Below are positions 56,413-64,000 of a stretch of 64,000 nucleotides of DNA, piece by piece; position 1 is the stretch's first letter; every line of letters starts with the position of its first letter. A program made the position numbers and the translations under genes. The notes below the pieces were generated by a model that was given only the letters and a program-made list of their open reading frames with translations, was not told the origin of the DNA and ran no database searches. Origin of the DNA: Erpetoichthys calabaricus. Its lineage: Eukaryota > Chordata > Cladistia > Polypteriformes > Polypteridae. The stretch is from contig NC_041400.2 of NCBI RefSeq assembly GCF_900747795.2, forward strand, positions 35,897,699-35,961,698. Direction: 5' to 3'.

Positions 56413-58019
56413 ACCAACTACAATAAACTATTAAAAAAAATTGGCAACTAAAATTTTATGAATGTGACAGTTCTACAATGGATTTCTCCCAATAGATGAG
56501 CGATCAAGGCAATGTAGCTCAGATCTGTTAGGACGAATCCTGTGGGAAAACTGAACCTAAAAGTGAAAGCACTGTTCTAGTTTTATCTTACCTAATAGTC
56601 TGTGAGCAGATCTTTCTGCTTCTCACCAAGGTACAGAATAAGGCCTCGGATGACTGTCTCTCTCTTCTGATCTCAACATTGTTGAACTGCAAAAATATGA
56701 AAAAAAAAGAAAAATATGAACTATGGGTTTGTGATAAACTCTTTAAAACTCCTTTATAATTTTGTAATAAGCAAAAGCACTATACGTTATCAAGCACTTG
56801 AAGGATGCGGTCAGATTTCTTCCCAAGAGCTCCTCCCTTTCTTCTGTACAGAGCTAAGAGTTTTGAAGTGTAATAGTCAGGTTTTCCCATGAACATGGAC
56901 AGCAAAGACTTCAAACAAATCCTTTTTAACTCGTCTGCAATCTGAGACTAAGACAGAGAGCACCATATTTAGAGAGAAAGGGACATCTGAATATCATTCA
57001 TGCATGCTCAATGCACACATCCAATTCAAGGAGGTTTTGCTTTCAGCCACGATTCCACAAAGCAGACAACACAGCATTCCCTCCACATGTCGCTTCAAAT
57101 TAATCCTGCAGTGCAACCTGTCCATCTTATTATAAATGGAATCTACAATTGACAATAATATAGAAGTCAGTGCAGGTTTGAACCGACACCGTTGCAGAAG
57201 CACCATGGGCCCGCTTCGCCGTCTTTTTCCTCCTCCCTACCCCACTACTGGCATTTTGTTTGACCGCTTTTCAAAGTTTAGTATTTGCACTGTATTGCAT
57301 GACAAAAGAGAACCGAACTGTTGATAGAAGCCACTTGATGTAAGTGTCCGAGGTTTTAGTATATCAAAAAATAGATGGCAGTTTTAGTGTTATACAATCG
57401 ATAAAGATTTCAACCGTAATAATTAAGGAAACTCATATCATAAATATAACAAACAAAGTCACAAAGCATTTTAAGAATTTGATAGCAAAAAGCAAAGAAA
57501 ACACCAAATTACTAACCAAATATAACCTTAGCTAAAACTCGTGCTGCTAAAACATTCCCATTTATACACTCCTACGATTGCTGTGCCCATATTTTTTGCA
57601 CAAATTGCTTTTCACGTTGTCTCTTTAAACAGTCAATCCACTCAAACACAACAGCCACACTCAATAAATATATATTTACCGTCAGCATAACTGGATGGTT
57701 AATTTACAGTGATGATTTTGATAAGATTTAGAGAAATCGTGTCCACGTGCTGTATTTCCTCCTGGGCACATGCGCGAGAAATTAAGTTACTTCAACAAGA
57801 AACTGTTAATGGAATGTTTAGGCTCAAAAAAGATAATTGTGTTTACACAACAGTATTTGGTTAAAGAATAAATTAATTATATTATGTTTTAGGAACAATG
57901 CTCAATTAAATTAGTAAGTTGACTTATTTAGATAAATAGCTAAACCTAATTTTAGGCTATTGATTTTATAGTATTAATTGTGCTGTATTTACAGCTTCTC
58001 AGAATAATTTTTTTCAGTG
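56413..58019. other. CACTA interior and right end, unassigned
   Basis: No gene recognised. CCTCGGATGACTGTCTCTCT at 56,645 and a GC-richer patch at 57,190-57,250 stand out mildly. Subterminal TTGACTTA-type repeats appear after 57,900. Confidence 0.4.
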
Positions 58020-58044
58020 TACTATCTTAAATTAAGACTACAAA

Positions 58045-61000
58045 ATGTCAACAAAAGTTCAGAAGCAATGCCTCCATGACCAAACAGTTAACTTTGTGAG
58101 CTGGAATGTTAAAGGTCTCAATCACAAATTACAGAGACAGAAAGTATTCTCTCACCTAACAGGTCTAAATGCTAAAATGGTATTTTTTACAGGAGACCCA
58201 CTTATTAAGCAAGGATCAGTTTCAGCTGCACAGAAACTGGACTAGCCAAATATTCCATTCCAGCTTTACAAGGAAAACTAGAGGTGTGGGAATTCTTATA
58301 CATAGAACAATCTCATTTGTAGTATCAGATGTAATATCTGATCCCGAAGGGCGATATGTGATCGCCTTGGGTACTTTATTTAACTGTAAAGTGATTCTGA
58401 TGAATATCTATGCACCCGGTGTGGATGACAAGGACATCATCCAAAACGTATTTGCATCTATCCCCAATGTGAACACTCATAAAATTACAATGGCTGGGAA
58501 CTTTAATTGTGTTTTAAATCCAGACCTAGATAGGTCTGCTGCCACAGGGGCGATGACTTCTAACACTGCAAAAACAAATTACACAGTTTGTAACTGATCA
58601 CAACTAATTAGAACACTGGAGATTTCTAAACCCAAACTCAAGAGCATATTCCATCTACTCACCTGTGCATCACTGTTACTCAAGAATTGATTATTTCTTT
58701 ATAGATAACAATTTTTTGCCTATGATTAAATCTTGTAAGTATGACACTATTGTTATCTCCGACCATGGCCCTTTGATTGTGGAGCTCACATCACTATGCC
58801 CCACATACTCATGTGGCAGCTGGAGTCTGAGCCTACTTTTATTAGCAGACGACAACTGTACAGAATTTATATCTAAGCAAAATTGATTTTTTTTTTAGAG
58901 ACAAAGACGGAAACTGTGAAGGTTTTCTTAAGAGGGCAGATTATTTCATGTCTTTCCCACAAAAATAAATGGGAAACTAAGAAGGTATCAGAGCTAATCA
59001 ACGAAATTACCAGAATAGATCAAGAACATGCCAGGTGTCCAAATGAGGCACTTCATAGGAAAAGACAGACTCTGCATACAGAATTAAACCTTTGGACAAC
59101 TAAAGAAACAGAACAATTCATTTTTAAATCAAGACATCATTACTATGAACATGGAGAGAAGGCTAATAAGATTTTAGCTCAACAAATCCACAAGCCGGAA
59201 GTTTGCAATGCAGTCCCAGTAATTACCAACACAGATGGAGACAAAATCTGACCATAAAAATATAATGCACACATTTAGAGATTACTATAAGTCCTTAGAT
59301 TCTACTCAGTTTAAAGAAGACAAGACACAACTTAATGCATTTTGGATGCATTAGATATACCACAACTAGATACTCTCAGTGCAGAGGAATTGGATAAACC
59401 TCTGGCACTATCAGAATTACTAGATGCTATAAATTCACTTCAGAGTGGGAAAGCAGCAGGCCCTGATGGCTACGCTGCCAAATTTTTTAAAAGATTGTCA
59501 ATTAAGTTAGCTCCCCTTTTATTAGCAACATTTACAGAAGCTAGAGACAATAAAATTTTACCTCAAACTTTTTGGCAAGAATTAATTACCATCTTTCCTA
59601 AGCAAAATAAGGACTTGTTACAATGTGCATCATACAGACCAATCTCATTTCTGAATAATGGTGTTAAGATACTCTCTAAAGTCCTAGCTAGAAGGACTGA
59701 GAAAGTGCTGCCTTTGGTAATATCACAAGACCAAACTGGATTTATTGAAGGCAGACACTTAGCTTCCAATCTTCGACACCTGTTTAATGTAATATATTCA
59801 CCCACAAAGTCTAACACCCTGGAGATATTATTATTGTTGGATGCAGAAAAAGCAATTGATATGGTTGAATGGAACTACCTTTTCACTACATTGGAGACAT
59901 TTGGGTTTATCAAACTACTGTATACCAGTCCAGAAGCTTTAGTTTGTATTAACAACATTATTTCAGACTACTTCAAACTAGAACGTGGTACTAGACAAGG
60001 ACGACCCTTGTCACCACTGCATTTTGCAATCGCAATTGAGCCACTGGCAGTTCACTGTAGAAATGCTTATGAGATAAAGTGGATTATCAGAGAAGGACTT
60101 GAACAGAAAATTTCACTATATGCAGGTGATATGGTACTGTATATACTGTATCATATCCACAAAATACAGTGCCTGCAGTCCTAAAAGCACTAACAGAATT
60201 TCAAAAGATTTCTGATCTCAGAATTAATTTGAATAAAAGTGTGCTCTTCCCAATGAACTCTCAAGTACGCAATATTAGATTGGACACCTTCCCTTTTATC
60301 ATCGCAGATCAGTTTAAAAACCTAGGGGTAAACAAAACATGTAAACATAAAATTCTTTAACTACAAAATTTTGCTGTCTGCATGAAAAAACTAAAACAAG
60401 ACTTCTATAGATGGTCTACCCTTCATTTCACTTTAGCTGGAAGAATTAACATTGCCAAGATGAATACCCTTCCTAAGCTTCTTTTTCTATTTCAAAGCAT
60501 TCCAACATACTGTACATTAATAAATAATTTTTTAAGAAATTAGATTCAATCATAACCTCATTTTTTTGGAATTCAAAACATCCATATATCCACAGAGCGA
60601 CCCTACAAAGATCTAAGGCAGAAGGTGGCATGGCTCTACCTAAATTTCAATTAAATTACTGGACGGCAAATATACAAGCTATAAAAACCTGGACATTGTT
60701 CATCTATTTGTGTCACACACTAGCTTGGTCCACAATAGAATTAAAATCTTTCAGTACTTCTTTATATTCCTTGATTTGTACCCCAATAAATACAAGTTAT
60801 CACCCATATACTAACAACCCAGTTGTGCTGCATTCACTCAGAATATGGAACAAATGTAGGAAGTACTTCAAGATAGAAGTACTTTCTAAGTACTTAGTAC
60901 TAAGTACTAAGAAGTACTTAGAAGGCTGGCGTCCTTCAACATCTGCAATAAGATGCTGCAGATGTTCTGTCAGACGGTTGTGGCGAGCGCCCTCTTCTAC

Positions 61001-62340
61001 GCGGTGGTGTGCTGGGGAGGCAGCATAAAGAAGAAGGACGCCTCACGCCTGGACAAACTGGCGAGGAAGGCAGGCTCTATTGTTGGCATGGAGCTGGACA
61101 GTTTGACATCTGTGGCAGAGCGATGGGCGCTCAGCAGGCTCCTATCAATTATGGAAAATCCACTACATCCACTAAACAGTGTCATCTCCAGACAGAGGAG
61201 CAGCTTCAGTGACAGACTGAGGAGATTGTTCCTTCCCCAAACTATGCGACTCTTCAATTCCACCCGGGGGGTAAACGTTAACATTATATAAAGTTATTGT
61301 CTGTTTTTACCAGCATTATTATCAATCTTTAATTTAATATTGTTTTTTTGTATCAGTATGCTGCTGCTGCTGCAGTATGTGAATTTCCCCTTGGGATTAA
61401 TAAAGTATCTATCTATCTATCTAAGATAGAAAAGCTTTTAACTGTGGCACCTCTGCATGATAACAAACCTTTTCCACCCTCTCAAACATACAAAGTTTTT
61501 AATGTCTGGAAAACATTCAGGATTAAATCACTTAGAGATCTGTACATAGACAACATCTTTGCATCCTATGAACAATTACACTCCAAATTTAACTTTTCCA
61601 GCAACACATTTCTTTCACTAACTCCAACTAGAAACTTTGCTAAACAAAACCTGTCCAGTTTTCCTCACCTCCCACCTACTTCTATTACGGAAAAAGTATT
61701 GATCAGTCTTGAGGACTCAGACAGCATTTAATAATATATGTAATATATAAAAACATTTTAAAGTCCCTACCTTTCAAAGATCCCAGAGTACAGTGGGGAA
61801 AGGATCTCTCACTCAATATTTCAGAAAAGGAGTGGAAGGTAGCAATGCACAGAATTCACTTGAGCTCCATATGTTCAAAACTTTCAATTACTCAACTTAA
61901 AATTTATATATCGAGCACATCTCTCTCGCTTAAAATTGTCCAAAATGTTTCCAGGACAAGATCCAACCTGTGAATGTTGCAATCAAGTTCCAGCCTCACT
62001 GTACCAAATTAACATCATTCTGGGCAAAATCTATAAATGCCTTTCAAACAGTTGTGGAGTCAAAATCCCTCCTAACCCATTAACAGCCGTGTTCGGTGGA
62101 CTTCCAGATGGGCTTAAAGTGGAGAAGGACAAACAAACTGTAATTGTCTTTACTTCACTATTAGCACGTAGACTTATCTCGCTCAACTGGAAGATTCCTC
62201 GCCCACCTCTTTTAAGTCAGTGGGTAACTGATGTTATATAATATTTGAAGCTGGAAAAAATCAAATTCTCACTTAGAGGATCTGTGCAAAACCTTTTTAA
62301 AACCTGGCAGGATCTAATCAATAACATTTTAGAATAAGCA
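58045..62340 (+). pseudogene. L1 ORF2 remnant (endonuclease and RT)
   Basis: Endonuclease: VNFVSWNVKGLNHKLQRQK, FLQETHL (other frame), GILIHRTISFVV, AGNFNCVLNPDLDRS, YSRIDYFFID and ISDHGPL. RT: SGKAAGPDGYAAKFFK, SYRPISFLNNGVKILSKVL, QTGFIEGRHLASNLRH, LLLDAEKAIDMVEW, RGTRQGRPLSPLHFAIAIEP and LYAGDMVLY. The last is normally YADD; the aspartate-to-glycine change removes a catalytic acid. Frames change near 58,190 and 58,880; stops fall near 58,597, 59,251 and 60,184. A Rex1-like LINE splits it at 60,879. The C-terminus (61,936-62,340) matches 51,304-51,882. Confidence 0.85.
60870..61431 (+). mobile_element. Rex1-like LINE 3' fragment with 9-bp target duplication
   Basis: The insert at 60,879-61,422 is flanked by AAGATAGAA at 60,870-60,878 and 61,423-61,431. 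It encodes the RT C-terminus (MLQMFCQTVVASALFYAVVC, LDKLARKAGSIVG, ENPLHPLNSVISRQRS) open for 112 residues, then GGGATTAATAAAGTATC and a (TATC) tail of about 5 units. The first about 45 bp are palindromic AAGTACTT-type filler. It interrupts L1 ORF2 cleanly. Confidence 0.92.
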
Positions 62341-62560
62341 TTTAAATTGAGGAAGCAGGTTCTCTTCTTTCTTTTTCTTTTATTTATTGATTTGTTTTCC
62401 ATACTATTAAAGTTTTACTCTGTTGCCCAAGCTCTCTTTCTAATGGCATGATTGATTTGATTCGAACGTAGTTTTGTAAAATTTGACTTGCTTGTATGGA
62501 ATGTTATTCGATTTTAATAAATTCAATACAATGTTAAAAAAGAAAAAAAAACGAAAACAA

Positions 62561-62886
62561 AGAAAATGGTGCAGCCTTCAATCTCACAGATGTGCTCCAG
62601 CGCTGATGGTGAGGGGCGACTTTTTCTTGTCTTGGCAGGATGTGGAGCTTTAAGAGGCACCATTGGGAGTCAAGCAGGAGGCAGCACTTGGTGGGGCATC
62701 TTAGCAGGACATATTAAGTCACAGTGAGTCGTGTCAACCTAAATTGCCTTTCTTTAGGATGTGGGAGGAAAAGCAGAGGACCACAAAAGGTTATTATAGT
62801 TAGCGAAAACTGAAATCAAAACTGAAATTATGAGTAAAAAAAAAAAGCTTTTTTTGTAAACTGAAATAAAATAATTAACAAAACCT
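62561..62886. other. Conserved block (copy B) after L1
   Basis: Continues the alignment with 28,198-28,515 (TTTCTTGTCTTGGCAGG, GAGCAGGAGGCAGC-like, TTGGTGGGGCATCTTA, GGATGTGGGAGGAAAAGC). The last block resembles a decayed minus-strand SINE core that predates the duplication. Confidence 0.6.
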
Positions 62887-63232
62887 AAATTAAAAACGGG
62901 CGGCACAGTGGGTAGCGCTGCTGCCTCGCAGTTAGGAGACCCGGGTTTGCTTCCCGGGTCCTCCCTGCTTGGAGTTTGCATGTTCTCCCCGTGTCTGCGT
63001 GGGTTTCCTTCAGGTGCTCCAGTTTCCTCCCACAGTCCAAAGACATGCAGGTTAGGTGGATTGGCGATTCTAAATTGTGCTTGGTGTGGGGGTGTTTGTC
63101 CTGCGGTGGGCTGGTACCCTGCCTGGGGTTTGTTTCCTGCCTTGCGCCCTGTGTTGGCTGGGATTGGCTCCAGCAGACCCCGTGACCCTGTAGTTAGGAT
63201 ATAGCGGGTTGGATAATGGATGGAAATTAAAA
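62887..63232 (+). mobile_element. SINE with 9-bp target duplication
   Basis: The body at 62,896-63,223 has a slightly truncated tRNA-like head (GGGCGGCACAGTGGGTAGCG, missing the GTGGCG bases), the full core and the GGATGGA tail. The flank AAATTAAAA occurs at 62,887-62,895 and 63,224-63,232. Copy A has the uninterrupted site near 28,520, so it inserted after the duplication. Confidence 0.92.
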
Positions 63233-63544
63233 GCTAAAAATAAATGACACTATTAAAGTTGCTGGAAAAACTAACGGAAATAAAATAATAATTTACTAAA
63301 AATATTTGTATTTTTCATCACAACCGGACTTAAACAAGGGCTAACCTAGGCTGCAGGGATCCCAAAACTAATCAGAATATATTAATAAGAATTTCATATT
63401 TGGTTTTTAAATAAATATTCCTGCCGTTAGTCTGTAACCTGAAACCCGTAACTCGAAAGCTGAAAGTCATCCAGTGACAGAGGGCGGGTGTTCACACAGT
63501 ATTTGCGGTGACAGAAAAAGCTGACTTCGTGCGTGTGAAGCGTG

Positions 63545-63775
63545 TGAAATAAAAGGCGATCTGCTACGTGAGAATACCGACAGTACTTCAACGGTTCATA
63601 GTGACAGCATGATAGATTCGGGTTCAGGTGTTAGTGAAGAAAACCAAAGTGATGATTTTGCTTTGAATGTGCTCGGTAGCGGCAGTTCACTTGAACTCCG
63701 GGGCTCAAGAGAGAAGTATTAGATACAGATAATGATCCCTTACAGAATTTCAGTCTGTTTCCACTTCAGTGAAAA
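63545..63775 (+). pseudogene. Copy B counterpart of the candidate exon, broken
   Basis: Aligns with 28,850-29,057. It keeps DLLRENTDS, DSMIDSGSGVSEENQSDDFA and NVLGSGSSLELR, then loses frame (CGGAGGCTC in copy A against CGGGGCTC) and hits a stop. The donor CAAGGTAAAT of copy A reads CAGTGAAAAT here. Whatever the exon belonged to, this copy no longer supports it. Confidence 0.45.
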
Positions 63776-63935
63776 TAAATGGAAATTGTGACGTAATCAA
63801 GGATAATTTCTGTTATGTTAAATATTGTAAATAAATTGCACATCAATTTCATTAGAACTACGATGATGCGTGGTCTTTGGATTTTGTAAGAAGATGAAAA
63901 GCAAATGAATTAAACACAATGACGTGAGTAGTCTA

Positions 63936-64000
63936 TAGATCGAAGGGGATCTACTGCTACGAAAGACAAAAAATTGGCGGAAATCACTAAGCCCCGCCCA
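63936..64000. other. Window end, unassigned
   Basis: After the last recognisable match to copy A. Too short to interpret. Confidence 0.3.

Larger units (their letters stand above)
50359..58019. mobile_element. CACTA/EnSpm DNA transposon inserted in L1
   Basis: The ends are CACTGATAAAAAT and (reverse complement) CACTGAAAAAAAT, flanked by 3-bp TAT and TAC (50,356-50,358 and 58,020-58,022), close to the 3-bp duplication of CACTA elements. Subterminal repeats such as TTTTGAGTTGATTTT, AGTAAAATCAACTCAG and AGTAAGTTGACTTA fit vertebrate EnSpm elements. It splits L1 exactly between ORF1 and ORF2. No transposase recognised; much of the length is later insertions. Confidence 0.7.
48573..62578 (+). mobile_element. 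L1/Tx1-type LINE, nearly full length, heavily interrupted
   Basis: The body at 48,591-62,560 is bounded by an 18-bp duplication: AGAAAATGCTGCAACATT at left and AGAAAATGGTGCAGCCTT at right, 3 mismatches. Copy A has the single uninterrupted site at about 28,198. The order is 5' region, ORF1 remnant, spacer, CACTA insertion, ORF2 remnant, 3' end and an A-rich tail (62,530-62,560). Removing the CACTA and Rex1-like insertions leaves about 5.75 kb, a normal full-length size. Confidence 0.85.
30903..63935. repeat. Segmental duplication, copy B (expanded by insertions)
   Basis: Same landmarks in the same order and orientation as 18,676-29,250, spread over three times the distance because of nested transposons. 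The start is sharp at TTCTTTTTATTGTTTA. The end lies within about 100 bp of the window edge and may be slightly beyond the last visible match. Confidence 0.88.

Overview
The window is vertebrate nuclear DNA, most likely from a ray-finned fish. Tc1 and Tigger DNA transposons, hAT elements, L2, Rex1-like, RTE and L1/Tx1-type LINEs, a Penelope relic and a young tRNA-derived SINE occur throughout. The SINE type reminds me of polypterids (bichir/reedfish), but that is an impression from memory. There are no operons and I see no intact RNA genes. Only two intact host protein genes are visible. Both are single-coding-exon class A GPCRs on the minus strand, closest to the complement C3a anaphylatoxin receptor.

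Layout. Positions 1-18,675 are repeat-rich and gene-poor. They hold a Tigger-like element with internal tandem repeats, a solo LTR, a Tc1 transposon whose transposase frame is broken by one visible stop, Rex1-like and SINE insertions, a hAT MITE and a Harbinger relic. From about 18,676 to 29,250 lies copy A of a segmental duplication: receptor A, its upstream DNA, and about 8 kb more. A 1.65 kb spacer follows, with a full-length SINE. From about 30,903 to 63,935 lies copy B in direct orientation: receptor B and the same non-coding landmarks in the same order.

Copy B has grown from about 10.6 kb to about 33 kb. It absorbed a CGGBP1-like hAT (itself holding a Tc1 element and a LINE), a ZBED-type hAT (holding an L2 and a small hAT), Rex1-like and SINE copies, and a nearly full-length L1. 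The L1 contains a 7.7 kb CACTA/EnSpm element, which contains an L1 fragment, which contains an RTE LINE. Copy A took its own insertions: Penelope, a solo LTR, a hAT-like element and a SINE. Because each copy supplies the empty site for the other, many insertions can be bounded, oriented and placed after the duplication.

Biology. The two receptors differ at about 31 of 328 residues (my count by eye). Changes concentrate in the acidic, tyrosine-rich extracellular N-terminus. Receptor B lost its last ten residues through a CGA-to-TGA change. Both have a short second extracellular loop, unlike the very large loop of mammalian C3AR1. A second conserved block at the far end of the duplication (28,826-29,057) looks like a host or transposon exon with a good splice donor in copy A and is broken in copy B; I cannot identify it. 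Everything else is transposon or unassigned intergenic sequence.
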